From Smithella sp. ME-1 (GTDB lineage: Bacteria > Desulfobacterota > Syntrophia > Syntrophales > Smithellaceae): a stretch of 27,162 nucleotides of DNA. Positions 15,552 through 23,665 of the stretch are shown one piece after another (positions within the stretch are counted from its first letter, which is position 1; every line of letters begins with the position of its first letter). Below the pieces are notes generated by a model, which was not told where the DNA came from, made no database searches, and saw only the letters and a list, made by a program, of their open reading frames with translations. The translations under genes were made by a program, and so were the position numbers. The stretch is taken from contig AWGX01000223.1 in NCBI GenBank assembly GCA_000495415.1, forward strand, positions 1 to 27,162. Reading direction: 5' to 3'.

Positions 15552-15920
15552 TCATTTTGAGAAAATCATTTTTATTGAAATGATCAACAATGCAATACCG
15601 AAAATTCTTTCTAGCGTTTGATTGGATATACTGGTTGCTAACTTAGCACCAATCAAACCGCCAAATATGAATCCAACGCAGATTAATCCGGCAATAGGAA
15701 AATCAACATATCCCTGTTTATAATATGTCCATGCAGCAAGTATGCCTATCGGTGGAACTAATAATGCCAGAGTGGTTCCTTGGGCAGTTTTTTGGGAAAG
15801 GCCAAAAATAATGACCAAAACCGGCACAATGATAGTACCTCCCCCTATGCCGATTAACCCGCTTAAAAAACCGGACAATATTCCCAATAAAATATACATT
15901 AAGCCTAAAGATGTTGTCAT
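15552..15920 (-). CDS. Short TauE/SafE-family membrane permease
   Basis: A 122-aa integral membrane protein with four predicted helices, matching one half of the usual ~250-aa TauE/SafE (DUF81) permease. The family signature GxLSGLIGIGGGTIIVPVL is at residues 15-34, and AQGTTLALLVPPIGILAAW follows. Half-length members occur and probably dimerise. The family exports sulfite, sulfoacetate or related anions. It follows the two universal stress genes on the same strand (gap about 50 bases) and probably shares their promoter. The ribosome binding site is weak (GGCGG at a long distance). Confidence 0.85.
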   Translation of the reverse strand: MTTSLGLMYILLGILSGFLSGLIGIGGGTIIVPVLVIIFGLSQKTAQGTTLALLVPPIGILAAWTYYKQGYVDFPIAGLICVGFIFGGLIGAKLATSISNQTLERIFGIALLIISIKMIFSK

Positions 15921-15969
15921 TTTATTATTTTTTCACCGCCAGTTGAATTCATAGAAATGATGTGCTTAT

Positions 15970-16425
15970 TTAAGCCAAATCACATGTTAGTTGTTTTACA
16001 AGAAATATCGAGCAGGGTTTTGCTCTGATGATTTCATCATTGCCTCCCCCGACAAGCATGCGTTCCAAAGGACTTTGTTCGTGCATGCGGAGAATAAGCA
16101 GATCAATCTTCTCTTCTTCTATAAGTTGCAGGATAACGTCGGAAGGGTTGCCTTCTTTGACGAATTCTTTAATGTTCTGTCCTTTCTCTTTCTCTGCGCT
16201 TATAATTTTATGCAGTTCTCCTCTACGCTTTTCCATATCCCTTTTGTGCTCCTGTTCAATGGATACCATGGGTATGCTCCATCCCTGAAGCAACTTGGTA
16301 TCCATAACGTGAACAACAGAAAGTTCCGTTTCATATTTTCGGGATAGTGAAACTCCAAACTTTATTGTGTTTTCACAATGTTTTGTCAACCAACTGACAA
16401 CAAGAATATGCTTGAAAAGGTCCAT
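15970..16425 (-). CDS. Universal stress protein (second of pair)
   Basis: A 151-aa UspA-fold protein. The N-terminus MDLFKHILVVSWLTKH and the segment EEEKIDLLILRMHEQ fit the family. The nucleotide-binding loop is altered: instead of GxxGxxxxxxxxxG(S/T) it reads RMHEQSPLERMLVGGGNDEI, and the acidic residue after the first strand (VPTD in the partner) is replaced by VVSW. It may not bind ATP in the usual way. The ATG follows AAAGGAGG. It lies 57 bases behind the other Usp gene and is probably cotranscribed. Confidence 0.88.
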   Translation of the reverse strand: MDLFKHILVVSWLTKHCENTIKFGVSLSRKYETELSVVHVMDTKLLQGWSIPMVSIEQEHKRDMEKRRGELHKIISAEKEKGQNIKEFVKEGNPSDVILQLIEEEKIDLLILRMHEQSPLERMLVGGGNDEIIRAKPCSIFLVKQLTCDLA

Positions 16426-16482
16426 ATAACACCTCCTTTATTCGCTCTGCCCGAGGTCTCTCTAGATTGGTATAGTCAGAGC

Positions 16483-16935
16483 TTAGCTCCTGACAAGCAA
16501 CACCTGGCATTTAGCCCTTTTCATTACTTTATCGACAACGCCGCCCATCAAATTTTTCAAAATGCCTGTTTTGCCGTGTGAAGCAATGACGATCAGATCG
16601 ATGCCTTTTTCTTCCTGTTCTTTGAGTATCTCTTCGTAAGGAATGCCTCTTCTCGCATCATAAACAATTTCAATGCTGGAATTATTGTCAGTAACTTTCT
16701 TAGCTTCCTGCTGAAGTTTTTCTTTTGCGTTTTTTATACTGTCCTTTAGAATTTTCTGAACATCTCCTTCATTCAGACAGTAATCGACAGCACATTGCTG
16801 GAATCCGTCATCAATCACATGAAGGAGATAAATCTTGGCCTTGTTTTGTTTGGCAATGTCTATCGCCTGTCTTAAAGCGTTATCGGCATAAGCTGAAAAA
16901 TCCGTCGGTACTAAAATCTTTTTTGGTGCGAACAT
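16483..16935 (-). CDS. Universal stress protein, ATP-binding type (first of pair)
   Basis: A 150-aa UspA-family protein. KKILVPTDFSAYADNALRQA opens the fold and carries the conserved Asp. The C-terminal nucleotide loop is intact as SHGKTGILKNLMGGVVDKV, followed by VLLVRS at the end. These proteins are induced in growth arrest, hypoxia or oxidative stress and usually bind ATP. The ATG follows AAAGGAGGA. The palindromic promoter at 16980-17030 gives a leader of about 45 bases. It heads a likely usp-usp-tauE transcript. Confidence 0.92.
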   Translation of the reverse strand: MFAPKKILVPTDFSAYADNALRQAIDIAKQNKAKIYLLHVIDDGFQQCAVDYCLNEGDVQKILKDSIKNAKEKLQQEAKKVTDNNSSIEIVYDARRGIPYEEILKEQEEKGIDLIVIASHGKTGILKNLMGGVVDKVMKRAKCQVLLVRS

Positions 16936-16979
16936 AATTAATGTCCTCCTTTTTTTGTTTTAGAATATATTTTTAAATT

Positions 16980-17030
16980 AAATTTACAATAAGGATTGAT
17001 ATGTAGGTTAACGGTAGGGTAAACCTACCA
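16980..17030 (-). promoter_or_regulatory. Palindromic activator-type promoter of the usp operon (copy C)
   Basis: GGTAGG-GTAAA-CCTACC at 17014-17030 is centred at 17022. On the minus strand a TATTGT box (16992-16987) begins 30 bp from the centre, the same distance as in the copies at 4.3 and 23.8 kb. The predicted start near 16980 is about 45 bases before the Usp ATG. Ungapped alignment with copy A gives about 31 matches in 49, strongest in the palindrome, the AGG/CCT block and the CAAT end. An overlapping repeat TAGGTT...AACCTA is also present. Confidence 0.55.
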
Positions 17031-17084
17031 CTTCCGAATACTGAATAATTACAAGAGATAAATCTGTTTTTACGGAGGCACCTG

Positions 17085-18284
17085 TCACTTATGAAGTTTC
17101 TTTATAAATTGAGTAGTCAAGGCCGGAACAATCTGAAAAAGATCACCCACGATTCCATAATTAGCAACATTGAAAATGGGTGCCTCTGGATTTGTGTTGA
17201 TGGCAACAATGACCTTGGATGTCTTCATGCCCGCCAGATGCTGTATCTGGCCGGAAATTCCGCAGGCAATATAAAGATCGGGACGTACTGTTCGTCCCGT
17301 CTGTCCTACCTGATGGGCATAAGATATCCATCCTGCGTCGACAGCGGAACGTGATGATCCAACTGCGCCGCCCAATACTTCAGCCAATTTACGAAGCGTC
17401 TCGAAACCAGCCGGCCCGCCCACGCCATGTCCACCTGAAACGATGACACGGGCATCAGCCAGATTAACTTCATCTTTTTCCAGGATAGAATCCACTACAT
17501 GTGCTGTAATTTGGTCTGCACTTATGGCAGCTTTGATGGAAATTACCTGTCCCTGACGATGAAAATCGGCAACGGGCTTTTCGAAAACACGATATCGCAC
17601 TGTGGCCATCTGCGGACGATAATTGGGACAAATGATGGTAGCCATGATGTTGCCGCCAAAAGCCGGACGAGTCTGCAGCAACAAGCCATTCTCCGGATCA
17701 ATATCAAGGCCGGTGCAATCAGCGGTAAGTCCTGTGTGGAGTAAAGAAGCTACGGAACCGGCAAGATCGCGGCCACGAGTACTTGCGCCCAACAGGAATA
17801 TCTCAGGCTTATACTCGTGAACCAGATTAATCAGCGTGTTCGCATAGGGCGCTGTAGTGTATTTGGCAAGGCTTTCGTCATCCACCCAAAAAACACGATC
17901 CGCTCCGAAGGAAATGGCGTCTTTGGTAATGTGTTCCACATGGTATCCCAGCACACAAGCGGTAAGCGCAACTTTGCGCTGGTCGGCCAGCATTCTTCCT
18001 TTACCCAGCATTTCCACGGAAATGCCGCCTGCCTGTCCATTAAACTGTTCCACCCAAATCCACACGCCGCTGTATGTAGTAAGATTCTCCGCCGTTTTCG
18101 GCGTCTGCTTCTCCGGAAGACTTAGCGCATACATCGGACACGCGAGCAGGCAGGCGCCGCAGCCCGTGCACTTATCGTTGACCACGACCATATCATCCAC
18201 AAGGCTTAGTGCTCCGAATGGGCAGGCATCGATACATGCTCCGCAGCCTACGCATTTATCTTTATCGATATCCAAAAGTGGCAT
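17085..18284 (-). CDS. etfA: Electron transfer flavoprotein alpha subunit with N-terminal 2[4Fe-4S] ferredoxin domain
   Basis: A 399-aa EtfA. Residues 1-60 form a ferredoxin domain with two cluster motifs: C11xxC14xxC17xxxC21P and C39xxC42xxC45xxxC49P. The ETF N-terminal domain follows (about 68-250, ending before a linker) and then the FAD domain, with VVSGGHGVGG-type and SGQIQHLAGM and VAINTNPEAPIFNVANYGIVGD motifs near the end. EtfA proteins with this extra domain occur in strict anaerobes, where ETF can couple acyl-CoA oxidation or lactate/acrylyl-CoA chemistry to ferredoxin. The ATG follows AAGGAGG, 9 bases after etfB. The last ~20 residues are strikingly like the end of the MOSC protein at 23.9 kb. 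Confidence 0.95.
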   Translation of the reverse strand: MPLLDIDKDKCVGCGACIDACPFGALSLVDDMVVVNDKCTGCGACLLACPMYALSLPEKQTPKTAENLTTYSGVWIWVEQFNGQAGGISVEMLGKGRMLADQRKVALTACVLGYHVEHITKDAISFGADRVFWVDDESLAKYTTAPYANTLINLVHEYKPEIFLLGASTRGRDLAGSVASLLHTGLTADCTGLDIDPENGLLLQTRPAFGGNIMATIICPNYRPQMATVRYRVFEKPVADFHRQGQVISIKAAISADQITAHVVDSILEKDEVNLADARVIVSGGHGVGGPAGFETLRKLAEVLGGAVGSSRSAVDAGWISYAHQVGQTGRTVRPDLYIACGISGQIQHLAGMKTSKVIVAINTNPEAPIFNVANYGIVGDLFQIVPALTTQFIKKLHK

Positions 18285-18293
18285 GCTTCCTCC

Positions 18294-19094
18294 TTATAGA
18301 ACTTTTTCCGTAATAATTTTATCGGCGAGTATCGCCGCAGATTCTTCGGCACTATCGGCTTTAATCAATTCCAAGACTCCCTCGTGTTTTGGCGGGCTGA
18401 ATATCTTTATCACTTGTGTCGGACTGCCTTTCAGACCTAACTTGGACAAATCTGCTCCGGGTAAATCGGCAGCGGTCCATGTGGGAATGATGAGTTTGGA
18501 AGCACGGCGAATATGAAAAAGCGAAGTTGAGCGCGGCTGATTGATATCCTTCACGACAGTAAGGAGGGCAGGCAATTTAGCTTCCACGACCTCCCGGCCT
18601 TCTTCCAGCAGTTTTTCTACTGTGAGATCACCAGCCTCGGGATCCAGCCTGATAATCTTGAAAACATAGGTTAGCTGAGTAATGCCCAGTTGGCTGGCAA
18701 GACCGGGGCCTACCTGGCCGGTATCGCCGTCGATAGCCTGCTTGCCGCACAGAATTATATTGAATTCGCCCAATTTCTTAATGGCCAGGGCTAGAGCATA
18801 TGCTGTTGCCCAGGAATCCGAACCGGCAAAAGCCCGGTCGGAAAGCTGAATAGCATCATCCGCTCCCAAGGCAATGGCTTCTTTGAGCGCTTTAATCGCT
18901 TGTGGCGGACCAAGTGAAATAACGGTAACTTTCCCCCCGAATTTTTCCTTAAGGCGAAGCCCTTCTTCAATCGCGTACATGTCAAAAGGATTAATAATAC
19001 TGGAGATGCCTTCACGGATTAATGTGTTGGTCTCCGGATTAATTTTAACATTCGTTGTGTCAGGCACTTGCTTAATGCAAACAATTATATTCAC
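18294..19094 (-). CDS. etfB: Electron transfer flavoprotein beta subunit
   Basis: A 266-aa EtfB that pairs with the downstream EtfA to accept electrons from acyl-CoA dehydrogenases. It opens with IVCIKQVPDT and continues INPFDMYAIEEGLRLKEKFG, VTVISLGPPQA and ALGADDAIQLSD. The nucleotide-binding loop is CGKQAIDGDTGQVGPGLA. The start is GTG, directly after the DUF488 stop codon (TAG-GTG) and preceded by GGAGGC, so translation is coupled. Whether this ETF bifurcates electrons cannot be settled here. The ferredoxin-bearing EtfA makes coupling to low-potential iron-sulfur carriers plausible. Confidence 0.95.
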   Translation of the reverse strand: MNIIVCIKQVPDTTNVKINPETNTLIREGISSIINPFDMYAIEEGLRLKEKFGGKVTVISLGPPQAIKALKEAIALGADDAIQLSDRAFAGSDSWATAYALALAIKKLGEFNIILCGKQAIDGDTGQVGPGLASQLGITQLTYVFKIIRLDPEAGDLTVEKLLEEGREVVEAKLPALLTVVKDINQPRSTSLFHIRRASKLIIPTWTAADLPGADLSKLGLKGSPTQVIKIFSPPKHEGVLELIKADSAEESAAILADKIITEKVL

Positions 19095-19631
19095 CTACAA
19101 GCCTCCTGTTAAGCTGTCTTTCGGGTAAATAATTCTTTGCCCTTCAACTTTGGCGAACGACGTCATCAAATGAGTTTTAGTGTTTTTTTCATTTATTATG
19201 TCTATGACTGTAATGTTCATGATCAACAGGGCGTCGCCAATCAGAGACCTGTGACAACGCCAAGGAAGAGCTTCCGCGCACATGATGGCTGTTGGTTTAT
19301 CCTTGAGTATGTGGACGAGCAAATCAAGATTCTCCTTAAATTGTGTTGTCTGCATGTAATCGGCATAACCGCGAAAGGAGACATTTCCCCAAGCGGTATT
19401 GACTGAGACTTTCGTTGTATGCCGAAGTCCTCCGAGTCCCTTCAAATGGATATAACCAATATCTTCCCGGCTTAAACTATGACGCAGATCATCTTTATTA
19501 TACTGCGGGTTATGTCTGGATGTCGCAATGGTTCGTACGTCGGCGACTGTTTCAATTTTACAGGATTGAAGGATTTGAATAAATTCTTCAATGGCCCTTG
19601 TTGAGTGACCAATTGTATAGACGATGCTCAT
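19095..19631 (-). CDS. DUF488-family protein
   Basis: A 178-aa DUF488 protein. It has the family's IVYTIGHSTRAIEEFIQIL opening, VADVRTIATSRHNPQYN, and the signature CAEALPWRCHRSLIGDAL, whose cysteines and histidine are conserved. Its biochemical role is unknown. I chose the ATG at 19631 (a TTG at 19649 is an alternative). Neither has a clear ribosome binding site, so it may be translated by re-initiation after a tiny upstream frame. It lies between the flavodiiron gene and etfB with no space for separate promoters, so it belongs to the redox operon. Confidence 0.88.
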   Translation of the reverse strand: MSIVYTIGHSTRAIEEFIQILQSCKIETVADVRTIATSRHNPQYNKDDLRHSLSREDIGYIHLKGLGGLRHTTKVSVNTAWGNVSFRGYADYMQTTQFKENLDLLVHILKDKPTAIMCAEALPWRCHRSLIGDALLIMNITVIDIINEKNTKTHLMTSFAKVEGQRIIYPKDSLTGGL

Positions 19632-19633
19632 GA

Positions 19634-19678
19634 TTATGCACCATGACAAATTACAATCGTTCTTTCGCCGTCAATCAT
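19634..19678 (-). other. Possible 14-codon coupling ORF between the flavodiiron and DUF488 genes
   Basis: An ATG overlapping the flavodiiron stop codon (ATGA) opens a 14-codon frame, MIDGERTIVICHGA, whose stop lies two bases before the DUF488 ATG. Because DUF488 has no clear ribosome binding site, this frame could carry ribosomes from one gene to the next. It could equally be chance. Confidence 0.2.
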
Positions 19679-20865
19679 TTTAGATTTAATGCGATGTCTT
19701 TTCCAAAAAGAATGCAATTGTCAACGGCTTGGCTGTCCGGGTTCCATTTTTCGCGTATCCCTTCATTGAATAGTTGAAATCCGCTCTCTTCAAGTTTATC
19801 CGATATAATTTTGATGCTCTCGCCACTCCAGCCGTAGCAGCCGAATGCCGCCGCCTTCTTGTTCATAAACTTCAATCCCTTCATCTCTTCCAAAATGGCG
19901 GCCACGGCGGAAAGAATTCCCTTATTGATGGTCGGAGAGCCGATCAACACCCCTTTGGATTTGAATATTTCTGTAATCAAATCATTTTTATCTGACCGGG
20001 CGATATTGAATAATTTTACGTTAACCGCTTGATCATCCTGTGTGATCCCTTGGGCAATAGCCTCGGCCATACGCCGTGTTCCATCCCACATGCTGTCATA
20101 GGCAATTGTAATTTGATTTTCGGCATAGTTTCCGGCCCATTGCAGATATTTTTCAGCAATCTGGAGCGGGTCTTTTCGCCAAATGACTCCATGACTCGGG
20201 CAGATCATGTCCACTGCAACCTTCAAGGCCAAAACTTCTTTTATTTTTTTATCGACCAGAGCGCTGAACGGCGTCAGGATGTTGGCATAGTATTTAATGG
20301 CCTCCTGAAACAGTTCCGCCTGATCAACCAAATCATTGTACATCAGCTCCGATGCCATGTGCTGTCCGAAGGCGTCATTGCTGAAGAGAATATTATCTTT
20401 CGTCAGGTAAGACATCATGCTGTCCGGCCAATGCAACATCTGGGCTTCAATAAAAATCAGATCTTTTGACCCGAGGCTGAGTTTGTCCCCGGTCTTGACA
20501 ACGTGGAAATTCCAATCCTGATGGTAGTGACCTTTCAGCGAATTCACGCCATTTTTCGTGCAGTATATCGGAGCATTAGGAATACGGCTCATGAGTTCAG
20601 GCAGCGCGCCGCTGTGATCCGATTCCGCATGATTGGCGATGACAAAATCAATTTTGTCCAAAGAGATTTTCTTTTCCAAATTTTGTACGAATTCGTTCGA
20701 ATACTTTCCCCATACCGTGTCAATCAGGGCTGTCTTCTCGTCCTGTACCAGATAGGAATTATAACTTGAGCCGCGATGTGTTGAATATTCTTCGCCATGA
20801 AACTTGCGCAATTCCCAGTCAATCTTGCCGACCCATGTAATATTTTCTTTTATTTTAAAACTCAT
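19675..20865 (-). CDS. fprA: Class A flavodiiron protein (O2/NO reductase)
   Basis: A 396-aa A-type flavoprotein that reduces O2 to water or NO to N2O in anaerobes. The beta-lactamase-like domain (1-245) has all di-iron ligands: H79-x-E81-x-D83-H84, H145 (LHWPDS), D164 (SNDAFG) and H225 (PSHGVIW). The FMN flavodoxin domain (about 252-396) has AYDSMWDGTRRMAEAIAQGI and GSPTINKG and ends normally, with no extra rubredoxin domain. It therefore needs an external donor, typically rubredoxin, for which the 59-aa protein or the fused domain near 2.6-3 kb are candidates. The ATG follows GGGAGG. It is the first gene of a run through DUF488, etfB and etfA. Confidence 0.95.
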   Translation of the reverse strand: MSFKIKENITWVGKIDWELRKFHGEEYSTHRGSSYNSYLVQDEKTALIDTVWGKYSNEFVQNLEKKISLDKIDFVIANHAESDHSGALPELMSRIPNAPIYCTKNGVNSLKGHYHQDWNFHVVKTGDKLSLGSKDLIFIEAQMLHWPDSMMSYLTKDNILFSNDAFGQHMASELMYNDLVDQAELFQEAIKYYANILTPFSALVDKKIKEVLALKVAVDMICPSHGVIWRKDPLQIAEKYLQWAGNYAENQITIAYDSMWDGTRRMAEAIAQGITQDDQAVNVKLFNIARSDKNDLITEIFKSKGVLIGSPTINKGILSAVAAILEEMKGLKFMNKKAAAFGCYGWSGESIKIISDKLEESGFQLFNEGIREKWNPDSQAVDNCILFGKDIALNLK

Positions 20866-20975
20866 TTTAACCTCCCGTTCAGTTTAGATATATTAAATAT
20901 TATCCGACTATCCCTTCATAAAAAAGTGCTTCCATAATATTTGATCATTGCCATTAACATTTACATTTACTGGGG

Positions 20976-21062
20976 TTACAAATGACCGATCAAAAGGAGC
21001 AATAAAATTGCAAATACATGTAATACCCACCAACCCGGCTGGAATAACATAAAATATTTCAT
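20976..21062 (-). CDS. 28-aa single-span membrane peptide
   Basis: A 28-codon frame with a strong AGGAGGG site and good spacing. The product starts MKYFMLFQPGWW and continues as one hydrophobic helix (VLHVFAILLLLL) ending IGHL. It begins 13 bases after the stop codon of the 170-aa membrane protein, so the two are probably cotranslated. The size, the tryptophans at the membrane edge and the operon position recall small subunits of membrane redox complexes, but no family was recognised. Confidence 0.6.
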   Translation of the reverse strand: MKYFMLFQPGWWVLHVFAILLLLLIGHL

Positions 21063-21074
21063 GACGCCCTCCTT

Positions 21075-21587
21075 CTATTTCCAGAAGTAGTCACCGATAA
21101 TGTAAACTACGGTTAGTGTGACAACATGCACAAACCAAAAACCCATGTTCGGAAAACGGAAAAACCTGCCCGTACGCCTTGAACCATCAGGCTGACTCAC
21201 CACTGAATCCATTTCAAACAGAGCTTTGCCTAATGCAAATTTCCCCCAGAGAATCATAATGTCGGCAAATAGCGTTCCGAGCAAGATTGTCTTCAGCGTC
21301 CAAATCTGCGGTGGATTTTCAATTGTAAAATGCGTCATGATGATTGTACCGATGATTACCGTCATACCATTGAGAAGATACGCAAAAGAAATTGTTGATC
21401 GAAAAATAAATAAGACAGGAATGACGAACACGCTGATAAATCCGGCAACGGCCGGTATCCAATTCTCCGCGTCTTTGGCAATCGGATGTATACGCAGATG
21501 AAGCAGCCAGCCACCCAAAGCTAAAAAAAAGATGGCCAAAATCAAAACTACCCGGAGATAATCTTTCTTCTTCATAGTATACTTCAT
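21075..21587 (-). CDS. Unknown five-span membrane protein
   Basis: A 170-aa protein with five predicted membrane helices (about 11-31, 43-62, 65-87, 97-117 and 147-167). The last loop has QPDGSRRTGRFFRFPNMGFW. Histidines sit near several helix ends (H30, H34, H86, H154). I do not recognise a family. The start at 21587 follows GGAGGGAG; ATG at codon 5 is an alternative. The sequence CTCCA just upstream can pair with TGGAG of the ribosome binding site, a weak hairpin. It lies between ferritin and the 28-aa membrane peptide on the same strand. Confidence 0.7.
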   Translation of the reverse strand: MKYTMKKKDYLRVVLILAIFFLALGGWLLHLRIHPIAKDAENWIPAVAGFISVFVIPVLFIFRSTISFAYLLNGMTVIIGTIIMTHFTIENPPQIWTLKTILLGTLFADIMILWGKFALGKALFEMDSVVSQPDGSRRTGRFFRFPNMGFWFVHVVTLTVVYIIGDYFWK

Positions 21588-21650
21588 GATTATTATCTCC
21601 CTCCAGTGCGTTTGTCAGTGGAGTTTTCGGATTGTTTCAGTCTCACATTT

Positions 21651-22187
21651 TTATGCAACAATATTGTAAGCTGCCGGATCAAGCGGCGATCCAGCCGTAA
21701 AAACACGTGTGGCCAATTCCCTGTCCAACATCAAAATGCCCTCTTGGGAGTTTTCTACCATGGCCAGTTCGCGGGATACTTTCTCAGTGCTTTTTTCTTC
21801 TTCGATCTGTTCCTTTAAAAACCAGGAAAGAAGGGGTTCGGAAGTGTAGTCGTTTTCTTCACGGGATATTTTTGTTATATTTTTAATTTTACCCGTAATG
21901 AACTTTTCATGCTCATAGGCATCCAGCCAGGGTTCCAGTGGCGTCTTCCATGATGTTTTAATCTGCTTCAAATCCAAAAGCGTTACAACGCCGCCTCTAT
22001 CCAGGATGTGATCATAGAATTTCATGGCGTGAATCATTTCCTCATGCGCCTGACAACGCATCCAGTGTGCCATGCCGTCAAGATTCTGCGCGTGAAAATA
22101 AGCGGCCATGGATAAATAGATGTAGAATGATTCCATTTCATGTTTGATTTGTTCATTCATCGCGTTTCTTGTTTTTTCGCCAATCAT
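21651..22187 (-). CDS. ftnA: Non-haem bacterial ferritin
   Basis: A 178-aa FtnA-type ferritin that oxidises Fe(II) and stores iron as a mineral in a 24-mer shell. The ferroxidase residues are all in place at E. coli FtnA numbering: E17, Y24, E50, H53 (HEEMIH), E94, Q127 and E130. The family's MNEQIKHEMESFYIYLSMA opening and HWMRCQAHEE segment are present. The ATG follows GGAAGG. It fits the stress and redox context by limiting free iron during oxygen exposure. Confidence 0.95.
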   Translation of the reverse strand: MIGEKTRNAMNEQIKHEMESFYIYLSMAAYFHAQNLDGMAHWMRCQAHEEMIHAMKFYDHILDRGGVVTLLDLKQIKTSWKTPLEPWLDAYEHEKFITGKIKNITKISREENDYTSEPLLSWFLKEQIEEEKSTEKVSRELAMVENSQEGILMLDRELATRVFTAGSPLDPAAYNIVA

Positions 22188-22288
22188 TTCTTACGCCTTC
22201 CTTTCTTAAATTAATCAGGTTTGAATTTATGCAGATTATAAACTGGACCATGCCTATCCTGCATCCGCTGGTGTTCTTTGTATTGTCC

Positions 22289-22708
22289 CTATTTTGGTGG
22301 AAAATTATCAGGGTTAATTACACTCCAGACATTATTCACACCCTGACCGTTTGTTTCTCCTGCTTTTTTGTCATTAATCCAGTAATATAAAGGATAGCCC
22401 CTGAAAGTTGTCTGTTTCTTCCCATCTTCTCTGGTAATTGTTCCAAACTCTTCCTTTTTTATGCCATTGGGCGCTGCAACAGTTTCCCTGTAATATATGG
22501 GCCATTTTTCTAAACAATCGCCAGCGCACGCGCTTTTCCCGAAACAATCTTTTTTAAACCAGTATAATGTTTTACCATCAGTATCTGTGAGATATTTCCC
22601 TATTCCAGCCTTTGTCTGAATTTTAATTGCATGATGCATACCCATAGCTATACTGATCCCCAAAACTATTACTCCAATAACTATTAATACCGTTGTAAAT
22701 TTTTTCAT
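22289..22708 (-). CDS. Membrane-anchored COG4315 / Lipoprotein_15-type secreted protein
   Basis: A 139-aa protein with one N-terminal membrane helix (KKFTTVLIVIGVIVLGISIA) and two copies of the secreted-repeat domain named for its Y-x4-D motif. Copy 1 is YLTDTDGKTLYWFKKDC with CAGDCLEKWPIYY. Copy 2 is FRGYPLYYWINDKKAGETNG with VWSVINP. There is no lipobox cysteine, so it is anchored by the helix or released. The family's function is unknown. I chose the ATG at 22708, seven bases after GGAGG; the ATG two codons upstream directly abuts that site. Four cysteines near residues 54-65 may bind metal or form disulfides. Confidence 0.85.
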   Translation of the reverse strand: MKKFTTVLIVIGVIVLGISIAMGMHHAIKIQTKAGIGKYLTDTDGKTLYWFKKDCFGKSACAGDCLEKWPIYYRETVAAPNGIKKEEFGTITREDGKKQTTFRGYPLYYWINDKKAGETNGQGVNNVWSVINPDNFPPK

Positions 22709-22857
22709 TTTCATCCTCCTTTTTAATTATTGTCTAACATGTTTGTTTACCTGTTTTATCGGGCAAGACCGAAGTCGTTAGTGTGAAAGACGGTTCGGGT
22801 GCAACCGTATGTTAGGATGTCAAAAAAATACTAATCGATAACATTCTGCCAATATTT

Positions 22858-23031
22858 TTATGATTTTTCTTCGGCGTTTTCTTCACTATATTTCGGAGGC
22901 ACTTGCAGAAGTCCGGCGATGCGCATTTTGTATTCAATAGCGGGGATGTCCTCTTTCAGAAAATGGCCGACAAATTTATTTATACGGTGCTGCAACTGCT
23001 GCCATTCCCGATCCTTTATATTCTGATTCAT
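22858..23031 (-). CDS. 57-aa protein downstream of wrbA, unknown
   Basis: A 57-codon frame with an excellent AAAGGAGG site, 22 bases after the wrbA stop codon. The product is soluble, helical and charged (MNQNIKDREWQQLQHRINKF, then KEDIPAIEYKMRIAGLLQVP) and ends in an acidic EENAEEKS tail. No family was recognised. Its coupling to wrbA and the shared palindromic promoter suggest a small helper or regulatory partner. Confidence 0.65.
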   Translation of the reverse strand: MNQNIKDREWQQLQHRINKFVGHFLKEDIPAIEYKMRIAGLLQVPPKYSEENAEEKS

Positions 23032-23053
23032 AACAGACCTCCTTTAAATGATA

Positions 23054-23665
23054 TTAACGGGCCAGCTTTGCCGCAACTTGAGCAACATGCTTCCCCTGGT
23101 ATCTTGCTGCATTCAGTTCATTTTCGCTGGGCATTCTTTCTCCTTTGCCGCCGGCAATGGTTGAAGCGCCATAAGGAGATGAACCGGTGATTTCATCTAT
23201 GCGCATTTGCCCTTCAAAAGCATAAGGCAGACCTACAATGATCATTCCTTGATGAAGTAATGTAATATGGAAGCTAAGTATTGTTGATTCCTGACCGCCG
23301 TGCTGTGTTGCTGAACTGGTAAAGACACTTCCTACTTTACCGACCAGAAGTCCCTTGGCCCAAATCCCTCCGGTAGAATCGAGAAATTGGCGCATCTGAC
23401 CGCACATATTTCCGAAACGTGTCGGTGTGCCAAATATAATTGCATCGGCAGAAACCAAATCATCCACAGTGCAAACATCAATTTGAGCTGTTTTCTTTTG
23501 AAAATCTAAGGCTCCCATTTTCTTCAAAACGTCATCGGATAAAGTCTCCGGCACTCGATACATTTTCAATTCAGCGCCTTTGACTTGTTTTACACCTTCA
23601 GCGACGGCTTCAGCCATTTTGTATATATGGCCATACATTGAGTAATAAACTATTATAACTTTCAT
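23054..23665 (-). CDS. wrbA: WrbA-type NAD(P)H:quinone oxidoreductase
   Basis: A 203-aa flavodoxin-like FMN protein that reduces quinones by two electrons and so limits redox cycling. Its motifs are [19 protein letters not shown] (phosphate loop), [28 protein letters not shown] and the WrbA-specific [10 protein letters not shown]. It is of full family length. The ATG follows AAGGAG. The palindromic promoter at 23780-23831 gives a leader of about 115 bases. Confidence 0.95.
   Translation of the reverse strand: MKVIIVYYSMYGHIYKMAEAVAEGVKQVKGAELKMYRVPETLSDDVLKKMGALDFQKKTAQIDVCTVDDLVSADAIIFGTPTRFGNMCGQMRQFLDSTGGIWAKGLLVGKVGSVFTSSATQHGGQESTILSFHITLLHQGMIIVGLPYAFEGQMRIDEITGSSPYGASTIAGGKGERMPSENELNAARYQGKHVAQVAAKLAR

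Noticed and set aside
17857..18516. 219-aa open frame on the plus strand
   Set aside because: It is antisense to etfA and etfB, both of which show intact motifs; the translation is low-complexity Ser/Pro-rich.
22786..22806. Inverted repeat ACGGTT/AACCGT upstream of the COG4315-type gene
   Set aside because: The arms are six bases with a seven-base loop, no T tract follows and no second copy was seen, so neither a terminator nor an operator call is justified.
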